Source of the DNA: Linnemannia hyalina
Lineage: Eukaryota > Mortierellomycota > Mortierellomycetes > Mortierellales > Mortierellaceae
DNA length: 64,000 nucleotides
NCBI GenBank assembly: GCA_019671135.1
Contig: JAHRHY010000001.1
Coordinates: forward strand, 2,542,001-2,606,000
Direction of reading: 5' to 3'
Position 1 is the first letter of the stretch. Each line of letters begins with the position of its first letter. Of the stretch, positions 30,998-40,620 are shown piece after piece. The position numbers and the translations under genes were made by a program. The notes under the pieces were generated by a model, which was given only the letters and a program-made list of their open reading frames with translations, did no database searches and was not told the DNA's origin.

Positions 30998-33963
30998 ATG
31001 CAACCATTTCAACAATTCCGTGTCGGCGACGACCTGGTAGAAACGCTGGCTGTCTGTCAAGACGGAAATGGCCCACCCTACAGTCGAATCGATGATATCC
31101 AAGAGACCTTCCCTGGTGCCATCCGTTTCAAGCTGGACGGAGTGACACTCAATTTCCTGACAGACGAGGACGGAAAGAAGTAAGCACTAAGGAAAGAGTA
31201 ATGGTATGAATCTTGACAACACTGCACTAGTCATAGCTAACTCTTGCTCATCCCACTGGAAATCATAGGTATGAACCTAAGCGGATCGCTCACTACCAGG
31301 ACCAGATCATCGACGTTGTTTTGGACGACCCTTCAGACATTATACACGCCAAACACCAATCCCTCACAGACGATAGCCTGGTTTCATTGTTGAATCTTTC
31401 AATCCAAATTGCCGACTCAGTCCGCTCTGACGCCCTCGTGCCACCCTCCTCCTCCACTGTCCACCCTATGGCAGTATTGTCTTCAATTGCCACAGAAATC
31501 TCAATGATCCAAACCAAGATCGACCGCTCGACAGACGACCAGTCTGATCACCACATGCAGCTTATGCAACAACTCTTCCAGATGGTCCAGCAACAAAATG
31601 AAACGCTGACGCAACTCGCCCAGGCCAAGGAGCGAGAGGAGATGATGCTGGAGGAACTTGCGGCAGCCAAGGAGCGAGACGAGGCGTTACACAGGATGCA
31701 GCAACAGACCATTGACCGACTGATCGTGGCCCAGCAGAAGATCGAGGCGATCCTGGTACAGAACTATGAGCTCCACGAGTATCCTATCCCGCGTTTGTTT
31801 GTCATCCTACCGGACTCGTACGAGAAGTTGGATCCGAGGAGCTTTGTCAAGGAGCGATTTCGACTTTTTTTCCTGTGCGAGTGTGGCGAAGACTGCACTT
31901 CGGACGTCGCTCATGGTGCTTCTTCGGGCCGACTAAACAATGCTGCCTCAGTAACCCCAATCCCTGTCAAAAACAGCATCCACCTCGCCAAGCATGAAGG
32001 ATACCTGCTCTCCCGCCCCACCGAGTTTTTCGATCATTATGGTCCCTATGTTCTTGGTATGCTAAAGATCCTGAAGCACTGTCTGGCCGTCGCGGCGGTG
32101 GTGGCTCCTACAGTATCCCGGGCTGAGAGCGACCTCCAGGATATTGCGGATGTTGTGGTGTCGATCTCGGAGAGCGCCATGGAGGCAGTCGACATGTCGA
32201 TCAACTTTTTGGAGCAGAACCTGGGGGGAGATGCAGTGGCGGATTTGACGGCTGGCAGTGCTACTAGCACCCAGAAGGATGACACGTTCAGTGGCCTTGC
32301 TGCACTAGAAGGAGCCGATCTCCGACGGCTGAATTCGTTTTTGCGGACCAAAGATGCGGACAAGGTTCTTGGTAATCTGTACAGGATCACCACCGAAACT
32401 GGACACGTCAAGTGGGTCTGCTTCGACCACTACCGGCAAGTCTACCGCGAGACCGCTATGTCGTCATTTCTTCAATGTGTCGAATCGAATGGCGGCACCT
32501 ACGATCCCCACTTTGGCAAAGTCACCGTTGCCCTCAATTCAACCACAGCCGCCAACGACTTTTTCTATCGACTGTCCTTACACGCGCCTGCAGTCACTGG
32601 CCTCAAGGTCACACTGAATTGGTCGTTTGGCTCAGCTGATCTAGTCATGTTGGTCGACAAGGTTGCTCAGTCGAACGTCCAGGACATGGAACTGGATCTG
32701 CAGGAGACAATGGGACAGCGTCCGATTGTGTCGCTAATGCGTCCAGGCAAAGGGAGATACCATTCACTCCTCAGCCTCTTCTCCAACACAAAGCTCCGTA
32801 GACTCATCTTCACCGACGTCGGACTCATAGGACCCCGAACATCCGCTTTCCCGCACGACCACAGTCCTTCTTTCCTTCAAAGGCTCCATTTTGCAGGAAG
32901 ACTCCGTTCTATCGATGGCCATCGCATGGCGGAGATCGTACTTCTATCCCCTCAGCTTGTTGAACTGATTCTCGGCTCCGTTTTCTGGGCAGGCGAGGAC
33001 ATGTCCAGAGTCGATAAAGTCCTTGGCTCTCTCTCGCAGTTGCAGGTTCTACGCCGGTACCGCTTTTTTGAGGGCATGTGGATCAACAGCATCAAAACAA
33101 ATGCAGTTCCATATGGCACTGTTGCGCTCAGAGAGATCGTCGACATTGGCATGGCATACCCAACTGGGCCTGACGGTTTCCTCGAAGATGCCATTCGCAG
33201 GTCGGCAGCCACGCTGGAGGTTCTGATCGCACGCAACTGGACCGGCACAAACCCAACCTTGGACATGGAATACATTCTTGGTTCTTCCTCTCCACTTGCA
33301 ATGCCATCAGGTCGCCTGCCGTTCGCCAGAATGACACACCTGGATCTCACCATACGGATGCCCGCAGCTTCAGTGGAGATGATGAAGTCCATTATCCCGC
33401 ATCTTGCCTTAATCCACTTTGCTATCGGGGAGGACACCTATAGCCTCTCCTCTCTTGTTGACCTCAAGTTCCTCAAATCCCTTCATCTGCAGGATATCAA
33501 GAACGTTGCTTTGGACTCATTATGGGACTCGGACACTCTCTCGTCGGTAGATTGTCAGATCGAGTCATTGAGGATTGATGCGACCGACTTGACGACGGTT
33601 GCGTGCGAGAACCTATTTGCATTACCCCTGAAACGATTACACGTGTCTGAGCTGGGTGCTTCTAGCATGGCTACCATCTTCCAACAACTCAACCTGCTTC
33701 AGCTCCAAGTCCTTGCGATATTCGACTACTACTACGATTGGGAAACTGAGGCCGTTCTAGCCGCCAGGAGTGCCGAGTTTACATACGGGTTGGAGGTACA
33801 GATGGGGCGTGAACCCAACGAGGGTCTTGGAGACGTTTATAAGGCGAACTCTAGAGATGTGCAAGGATCCTCGGAACGACTGGCGGGTGGGCGCGTTCGT
33901 TTTATGAGCAAAGGTGATATCGAGAGGGAATATTTCGCTTCCGTCCTTCCCTCTTCCTCGTAA
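30998..33963 (+). CDS. Uncharacterised coiled-coil/leucine-rich family protein, intact, two exons, 958 aa
   Basis: Exons are 30998-31179 and 31269-33963, with a phase-2 GT-AG intron at the same place as in the copies at 44285 and 60664. Exon 1 encodes a small domain (QQFRVGDDLVETLAVC, YSRIDDIQETFPGAIRFKLD, GVTLNFL) that continues YEPKRIAHYQDQIIDVV. A Ser/Thr-rich linker follows, then a coiled coil at about 158-225 (AKEREEMMLEELAAAKERDE). The core NYELHEYPIPRLFVILP starts at residue 226, with ERFRLFFLCECG and NSIHLAKHEGYLLSRPTEFF after it. Another conserved stretch reads LAALEGADLRRLNSFLRTKD then GHVKWVCFDHY. The C-terminal 450 residues are irregular leucine-rich repeats. There is no signal peptide or membrane segment. 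I do not recognise a named family. The architecture suggests a protein-interaction or recognition role, which is inference. Confidence 0.85.
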
Positions 33964-34329
33964 TGAATAGAAAAATGGTTGTAAACATATTCTATCCATT
34001 GGCCGTATTTTGTAAACAAGAAGCAGCTTTGTATTCAACGGTCTGAGCTCGGTGTTGGATCGCCATGATATGGATGAGGTGGATGGTACTATTGTTTTGG
34101 CAGCAAAGTGATGCCACTGTACGCACCGTATATTTTTTTCTTCTTTACCCCTGTTTTCTTGTTCAGGCCGTCGACTGTGCGCTTGTCACTCTCCGTTCCC
34201 TCGTTAGATTCGTTCATCAATCCCGCTTCAGATCATGACGACAAGAAAGCTGGCTGTGCAAGGGCGGGCAAATGACTCTCTATTGGTGTCCAGACATGGA
34301 GGGATGCACGAGCTTGGTCGATTAATCCA

Positions 34330-34383
34330 TGCATGCATGTTGGAGTTTTTTAAGGGCGCTCTTTATTTCCTATCGTGCATGCA
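34330..34383. promoter_or_regulatory. Two TGCATGCA palindromes upstream of the microprotein gene
   Basis: Copies at 34330-34337 and 34376-34383 lie 287 and 241 bases before the ATG at 34624. A pyrimidine tract (34395-34615) runs to the start codon, the same layout as at 30725-30998 and 60433-60664. Confidence 0.4.
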
Positions 34384-34623
34384 GAGCACAAATCATCCAC
34401 GTTGTTTCTATTTTTTCCCTCCTTTTTCCTTTCTTAATGCTCCACACACTCTTCCAACTCGCTCTTTTTTTTCTTTGCATTTTACCTTATCACTTCACTC
34501 TCCTTCACTCTCCTACTGCTATCACTTTCACTTTCACTTTCTTCGTTCTTTCTCCTTTTTTCCCGCGCTCGTTCTTTCTCTTTGATTTCTACTCGGATCT
34601 CCATCGCCCTCCTCCTCGCCACG

Positions 34624-34922
34624 ATGGATATGGCGCCATACGAAATGCTGGCACCAGTGATACTTCTGGCCCTGGTTGCTGGTACTAGTGGGAGGAGAGT
34701 GGCCAGAATGAATCACAATGCTGCAAGTTGCCAGCGCAGAAGTAGGAGTAAGGGTGAGTAGATGATGGGAGCCTGTCGCCTCAGCCGCTTGTACATGCAC
34801 CGGAATCTGCGTTAGCCCATGTTCCTGGTTCGGAATCGGGTTCAAGTTCAGGAGTGCCAATGATTGGACATCAACGGTTCGTTGTTTTAGGGTTTACTCC
34901 GCAAGCCAAGAAGCAGGAGTGA
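34624..34922 (+). CDS. Candidate two-exon microprotein gene, 78 aa
   Basis: Exon 1 (34624-34753) ends at a consensus GTGAGT donor and exon 2 (34816-34922) follows a TTAG acceptor. The 62-base intron is the usual size here and removing it turns two short frames into one open frame that ends at TGA. The protein begins MDMAPYEMLAPVILLALVAG, a short hydrophobic stretch that could be a signal peptide or anchor. It continues with a basic middle (CQRRSRSKG) and a Ser/Gly-rich piece, and ends GFTPQAKKQE. A 220-base pyrimidine-rich leader with two TGCATGCA sites lies upstream and AT-rich sequence follows the stop. I recognise no family. Codon use over 78 residues is too little to prove coding, so this is a prediction from splice signals and promoter layout. 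Confidence 0.5.
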
Positions 34923-35576
34923 CCATTATAGATCTTTTTGTTATTTTTGGTTATATTAAATTGTGTTTTTAGTCGCACTGCTGCAACTGATTAATACCTT
35001 TTTGTTTTGTTTTTTTCATTATGTTTGTTTTTTTTTCGTTGATGCGGTTCATAAATAATCGTGCCGATGCAATAATAAAGCAATAGTAGCAGGCTCCGCT
35101 AAGAAAGAAATGGTGGTAGAGTCATTGCCGGAACCTTGGCCGCAAGCAGATACGGGGTCCTCGCCGGCAACTGTGACCACCAGTACAACCGCCGTTGTTA
35201 TAAAGCCAGAACCAGCACGGCACGGTCGCCGCGATAATGTCTATTGATCGGGTGTGGATATGGATTAGAACGATGACGCGAATTAGGGCCAAGGTTGGTT
35301 CCATCTCATCGACATTTGGAATGCTATGATGATGGTGGAGTCAGAGACGGACGATCAAATTGTGACTGATCACCCTGTCGCAACCATCTCGGACACAGAC
35401 GTTGTCGAATGAATCGCTGAAAAAGAAAAGCCTGAAGAAGACGAGGGGCCATTCGTCACTGAACCTGTTCCTCCAGCATGACTCTTGAGAGTTCAGCAGG
35501 TCTTCAGTGATCTCCAGAACCTAGGCCTATTGTGTATGTGGCTGTCAGGTTCCGACATACGCAGCCTGGCAACTTC
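34923..35576. other. Intergenic, no supported gene
   Basis: AT-rich sequence after the microprotein stop is followed by unremarkable spacer up to the edge of duplication copy B. Short frames at 35122-35304 show nothing. Confidence 0.5.
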
Positions 35577-38223
35577 CGCCCCTTACCTAAACTAAAGCAA
35601 TCATCCCTTGAAATGAAGATGCTTCAGCAGCCTAAGAGTGTGACGGCAGGAAAGATGCCTATGGTGATTGACACAAATAAAATCAACAACATTCACGTTC
35701 AACACCAATGACAGTAAGAATTTTGTTCTTTACACTGAAAATCGCATGCTCAGCGCGCAATGTTTATTATTTAACAAAATCAAGAAGTAGAAACCCTGCT
35801 CAACAACTTGGCCTTCAGTCCGACTGGGGGGCTGTGGAACAAGGCCTTTATCTCCTTCTCTGGGTTCCGCTCATGATGAATACCACAGGCAACCTTGAAC
35901 AGCTCCGGTAATATCTTGTACTCGTCAGCATCCATCTCTGCGACCGTATTCACCACGTCCTGAAGAAGACCTAGATTTTCCAATCCCGTCACCACCTCCT
36001 CATCAAAGGCTCTTGCACCAAGTATCTCACCCGCGATGCCTGCACATTTCTCGAAACGATCTGCCTCCAACATTGCCTCCCCTCTCAGCCTAGATCCCCA
36101 CCCATCAACAACCTCTCGCCTCCTTGCCCGATGCTCCTCCGTCCTCCCAAACTTCGCCAACCAGTTCAACTCTGAGGGGTTCTCACAGACAAAGATCCCG
36201 TGCGAGATCCAAAGACGCTCCAGGTGCTGGAGTTTCGAAAGCAAACACAGCCCTCCCTCGAGAACATAGGGCTCGTATTTGGACGACCAGCTTTTTATAC
36301 TTAGGGACTGGCAGAAATGTGGGAATCGGATCCGAAGATTGATGAGCTGTGGACAAACAGTGGCGATGTATCCGTAGAGAATCCTGGAATGGTGCTTGCC
36401 CTTCTCGATAGCCTGGTCGTGCACGTGTAGTTCCAAGTGGAGTGTTTCCAGTCCGCGACAGATCCAGATCCCAGGCACGTTGTTTGGGGGTAGAGCTTCT
36501 TGTACATCCTCTAGCCACCCCTCCTGCCCCTGGTCGGTTGATGACAGTACGGGATATATAGGGATGCGCCGATGCACGTCCATGAAATCAGTCATGTAGT
36601 GCATCTTTAGTGTCTTGAGGTGTCGAAGGTTGGGGCACTCGCAGAGTAGTTGGTGGAGAGGTCGGGCTGTGTACGGGAGTTTGTTGTGCAGGTTCCACCC
36701 GTCATAAACACAGTGTGTATACTTGGGTTGAAGAATCTCGAGCGACGTCAGGAAGACCGGCTGTTCATCCAAAAAAGTGAGCACTGTTGGCGTCAAATTG
36801 TAGTAGAGGAAGGTGTGGTCTTGCGCTTTGGGACAGATGGTCAGGTCGGCTTCGAGTGGTGCGAGCTCATTATTGTGGTACCAATACTCCCCGTAGAAGA
36901 GTTGCTTGCGGGGCAGCGAGAGCGACTGGAGGTGGTTGCGGAGTCGGTCCCAGTCCCAATATTCCCAAGTACGATTAGTATGATTAATGTAGTGCTTGTC
37001 ATGATCAATGAGCTTGAGGGTATCGAGGTTGGGTGTAAGAGTGAGCAGATCTTCGAGCCAGGATTGTGGAGCATTAAGATTCGTGAGAACTAGGGATCGG
37101 AGCGGTAGACGAGCCGGGAGGGCATCCTTGCCTTGGTCGGTGCACGGGCCTTCACCCCAGACACACATGTCAAAATACAAGTCCAGAGACTCTAGGAGGG
37201 GACAGACGACAAGGATCCTTATGATATCAACACGAAACTCACAGAGCTTTTCCATCTTCAGACTTGTCAAGGTCTCTGGGAAGGCGAGTGAATTAACCCA
37301 TTCACCCTTAATGTCCCATGTAGAAAAGACCAATTCGCGGAGAGGATGAATAAATCCATTGATAGGGTGCGATCTTTTGACAGTCTTGACCAAGGTACCG
37401 ACAGTAATTCCTAAAAGTACGAACGGATTGTATCCTTTGGCGGCCTGGATGCCTTGAAGGATACTTCGAAGGTCGAGACTGATCCAGCTTAACCCCCACT
37501 GCCCATTATGAAGGACGAGACGTTCGGCGCCGCCAAGTCGGGTGAGAGTCTTGAAGGGTGAAGAGTGCTCCCAGCGGACGTCCCAGATGACTTCACGACG
37601 GTGACGGTGTTGGCTGAGATAGAGCCATTTTCGACAGACGAGGAAGACGGTCCTGAGTGCACGTTGGTTGAGGAAGGAAAATATGTGTTGTAGTAGTTCA
37701 GGGACGTCCAGAGGGGAGGTAGGGTGACTTGATGAGGAAGGTGTTGAGGGAACCAGTGACTGGGAATGCTTGGCGAAAGGACTGAGCCTCAAAAGCATTT
37801 TTTTTTGTTTTTGTGTTGGGAATAATGAGGGTACAGAGATATTAAGTTTTTTTTTTTTTTTTTTTTTTTCGACAGGACAAGCGTTGAGAAATGATAGTAA
37901 GAGGGAAAAGATGATGGCGAAATATGAAAATGAAGGAATGAAGGAATGAAAGAATAAAAGTAATGTGATGGCGAAGAAGCGAATGCTCTTTAACAGAATG
38001 GGAGTGAGGGTAAATGTGGGGAGGTTGAATGAAAGACAATACTAAAGAAAGAGAAGAGGGAAAGAAAAGAAAGAAGTTAAAGTGTCTCTGTGCGGCGTGT
38101 AAAAGAGAGCAGAAGGGAGAAGAGCAAGGCGTCATAACCCATCGTTCCTTCTGCGGGTAAATGAGCATTGCACTGCCTCTCCGATCAAATGTGAGCAACG
38201 GCATAGCCCACACTCACAGTTGT
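35577..38223. repeat. Segmental duplication, copy B
   Basis: Same-orientation partner of 23124-26265. It lacks the 490-base insert and keeps its F-box gene intact. The poly-T run at 37847-37869 is one base shorter than in copy A. Upstream of 38223 a few bases differ (AGCCGACCATGCAAAAGG in A against a shorter AGCAGAAGG in B). Confidence 0.95.
35780..37798 (-). CDS. F-box/leucine-rich repeat protein, intact, 672 aa
   Basis: A single exon starts at the ATG at 37798. The F-box is at residues about 28-75: SPLDVPELLQHIFSFLNQRA and VFLVCRKWLYLSQHRHRREV, with lysine in place of glutamine in the family VCRQW. Leucine-rich segments include LPLRSLVLTNLNAPQSWLED and LTLTPNLDTLKLIDHDKHY. The C-terminal block has GIWICRGLETLHLELHVHD, VLEGGLCLLSKLQHLERLWI and PEKEIKALFHSPP. 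It is the intact twin of the broken gene at 23326 and closely resembles the gene at 27047. A 23-base poly-T run (plus strand) sits about 50 bases upstream of the start. It is a predicted SCF substrate receptor and its target is unknown. Confidence 0.9.
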   Translation of the reverse strand: MLLRLSPFAKHSQSLVPSTPSSSSHPTSPLDVPELLQHIFSFLNQRALRTVFLVCRKWLYLSQHRHRREVIWDVRWEHSSPFKTLTRLGGAERLVLHNGQWGLSWISLDLRSILQGIQAAKGYNPFVLLGITVGTLVKTVKRSHPINGFIHPLRELVFSTWDIKGEWVNSLAFPETLTSLKMEKLCEFRVDIIRILVVCPLLESLDLYFDMCVWGEGPCTDQGKDALPARLPLRSLVLTNLNAPQSWLEDLLTLTPNLDTLKLIDHDKHYINHTNRTWEYWDWDRLRNHLQSLSLPRKQLFYGEYWYHNNELAPLEADLTICPKAQDHTFLYYNLTPTVLTFLDEQPVFLTSLEILQPKYTHCVYDGWNLHNKLPYTARPLHQLLCECPNLRHLKTLKMHYMTDFMDVHRRIPIYPVLSSTDQGQEGWLEDVQEALPPNNVPGIWICRGLETLHLELHVHDQAIEKGKHHSRILYGYIATVCPQLINLRIRFPHFCQSLSIKSWSSKYEPYVLEGGLCLLSKLQHLERLWISHGIFVCENPSELNWLAKFGRTEEHRARRREVVDGWGSRLRGEAMLEADRFEKCAGIAGEILGARAFDEEVVTGLENLGLLQDVVNTVAEMDADEYKILPELFKVACGIHHERNPEKEIKALFHSPPVGLKAKLLSRVSTS

Positions 38224-38811
38224 TCTCTTTAGTGCTCACGCAGGGGTTTTCGGAAGCACTGTGATCCCTTTGTTTGTTGCGATCGACCATCACCTTGTAG
38301 GCGGTGGCAGTTACAAGCAAAAAAATACATGTGAGGTAGACACACATGGATTCCTTCGTGGCAAAAACGGAAGTGTCATTTTGTTATCCTTGACGCGAAC
38401 CACGATTCAGGAACAATCAATTCAACAACTGTGCTATCGGTTTCGGTTCATGGATCGTTCCTGACGTGCTTGTTATGAGCCGCGCTGCACGAAAACAAAA
38501 CACCTGACATCTTGTAGGCACCTGTCCTTGTTACTATGTTTTGGTGTGATGGGGAATGAAGCAGCGAGAGATTGTAGAAAGATGAAAAGAGACAAAGACG
38601 ACAGCAGATTAGGCAAGAGGGACTATAAGGGAGGAAAATAGGAAAAGAGCATCTTACAAAACCCGTGGGCCTTTTCGTTTATTAGCAGAGATACATTGGC
38701 AGACTTGGATCGACGCGTCGATATAATCTCCCCCACAAGCTTGACACGACTCGCAGCCAAACATCTCTCTGTCCTCAATGCGAGTCTCACAGCAACGCCA
38801 CCATGCCTTTC
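38224..38811. other. Spacer after duplication copy B
   Basis: Nothing with coding support. The last 60 bases may belong to the eroded end of the pseudogene fragment that follows. Confidence 0.5.
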
Positions 38812-39147
38812 TTACAGTCTCTGAGAATGTAGATCCAGCTGCACGACTAACGGCTGTGGAAACTCTTGACTTCTCCTTGCCAGATTCGCCTCTGCTGCTC
38901 CGTCGTATAAAGCTTCTTGGATGGATATAACTTGTGACTGTAATAGGTCGACTGCGTCTATAATCGCGACGAATGTGAACGAAGCGACATATTTAAGGTG
39001 GAGGCGCTGCAGGGGGAGGATCCTGGCACTGTGGACAAGGCAGTAATCATAATCGTTCAAATCGCTGATCCGCAATGACTGGATTTGACATCCTTTCGAC
39101 GGATCCAAAACTACATCCCGGAGCGGTCCCGCATCTTGCTTAAACAC
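38812..39147 (-). pseudogene. C-terminal fragment of the coiled-coil/LRR family
   Basis: The minus-strand translation CQIQSLRISDLNDYDYC, RILPLQRLHLKYVASFTFVA and EANLARRSQEFPQPLVVQLD lines up with the last leucine-rich repeats of the 30998 protein (CQIESLRIDATDLTT, LPLKRLHVSELGASSMATI, EAVLAARSAEF). Nothing of the core, coiled coil or N-terminus is nearby. It is a detached tail of about 110 codons. The similarity is moderate, so this is an old copy rather than a recent break. Confidence 0.7.
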
Positions 39148-39228
39148 TCCGCATTACTTTTATTCTGAGGCACTCCACACACCCATTGCTATACACCCAA
39201 ACTATTTACTCCCTTTATTCTTTCAGCG

Positions 39229-39720
39229 ATGCCACAAACCAACCAGCAACAAACAAAACCCTCTTCGCCTTCAAATTACGCCTTATCTCCCCTGGACGTC
39301 CCGGGACTGCCCCAGGTCATCTTTTCCTTCGTGAACCCGTCACTATTGCCGAGTCTGTCATCCGTGTCCGTCGTTATTGGGTTCTCTTCAACCAACACCG
39401 AGTGTACCGGGGGGTCTCATGGGACAGGAACTAGCTACTTCATAAACCAGGAAACGCACTGGACCAAATCCTCGGTGCCGAGCATGTTGTTGTCCGCTGT
39501 GTAAAGGACGATCTAACGAAATGGCGTGGTCACTTCTTCCTCGACTTTGTCGCAGCAGAATGGCCAAAATTGTACGAACACCCTCTCAAACGCCGGCATT
39601 AGACAAAACTCGCTATCCGCCTTCTCCACCATCTCATTGACCATCTCCATACATCTCGCAACAGCCCCAGATTCAGGACCTCTGACGCGATGGCGCTGCT
39701 TTTATTGCTATTAACGCTGT
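39229..39720 (+). pseudogene. N-terminal F-box fragment, frameshifted
   Basis: An ATG at 39229 opens MPQTNQQQTKPSSPSNYALS and PLDVPGLPQVIFSFVN, an F-box start. One frame over it continues VIRVRRYWVLFNQHRVYRGV (with YW where VCRQW is expected), then a stop. Another frame carries ALDQILGAEHVVVRCVKDDL and TKWRGHFF, matching the LPGAGR and EWRGPDL segments of the 20160 gene. Its 5' leader (ACACCCAAACTATTTACTC) closely matches the leader of the pseudogene at 49105-51598, so the two are sister copies. The whole leucine-rich part is missing. Confidence 0.75.
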
Positions 39721-40039
39721 CGATCTTTTTTAGCGTTTCCATTTTGTCGCCGAGCCGGTTCTATGTTGCCCCCATTCGCTTGCTACACTCTCTAGTGCAA
39801 TTTTCGACCGGTTGTCCGTGATGCTGGTGTTCATGGCAGTTATGCTGAGCGAATATCGTATTGGTGGAGGCATTGGTCACTGCTGTTGACTTTTGGTTCC
39901 TGCAGTTGATGTTGCGTAGCATCCTGCATGTGTGTTGGAGGTAACAGAAAAACATGTGCGGGAGAGGAAGAAAAAAAAGTAGGTATTTTTGCCTTCGATC
40001 TTAGCCTCTTGGCGAAGCGGCCTTGCATGTGACCAAAGG

Positions 40040-40620
40040 GCTACTTGACCACTGAGCGCAATGAGAAAGAGTCATCGAATTGTGACAGGTCTCGATTGCG
40101 TGGATGTTTTCGTCTGAGCTGGTATCGAGGTACAGTTCCTGGAGAGGGCTGAACTTGTAGAGGGCTGTTGTTTGCCCTTACCACCGTGCACGTGCAGTTA
40201 AATGACACTATTGTTGGTGGTATGTTTTCTCCGCCAGCTGTTGGAATTCTTCCAGAGCCAGTGCTAGAAGTTTCTGGGCAGCGCCACCGTTGTGAGCGGA
40301 ACGATCCAAAATCAGTCGAAACAGCAGATGAAAAGAAGAACTTGATCCGAGCTGCCTCTGCCAGCCTATTTTGAGGCATGATCCTGCTTTTTCTATCACC
40401 AGGCGCTGCGCCAATAGACACTGCGAGGGAGACGATTTTTGAGATGGTACCATTGTCGACATACGAAAGCGTCGCTCCTGCAAATTGTAGAATGCGAAAT
40501 AGCCTGAAGGATCTCTAGTATGTTGGGTAGTGATATGCGATGAGTATTGTCTCTGTTTGGGTTTGTTGTCCTTGTGGATGGATTCTTGAGTAGAGGGATT
40601 GTTTGGAAGAGAGAAGGGAA
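40040..40620 (-). pseudogene. N-terminal F-box fragment, degenerate
   Basis: On the minus strand HRISLPNILEILQAISHSTI followed by CRSDAFVCRQWYHLKNRLPR and SVYWRSAW is an F-box with the family VCRQW motif but about 10 residues short between the two halves. Further on, after frame changes, FSPLQELYLDTSSDENIHAI resembles the start of the leucine-rich part. The rest of the gene is absent. A long purine-rich stretch on the plus strand (40570-40690) would be its pyrimidine-rich promoter, which appears well kept. Confidence 0.65.
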
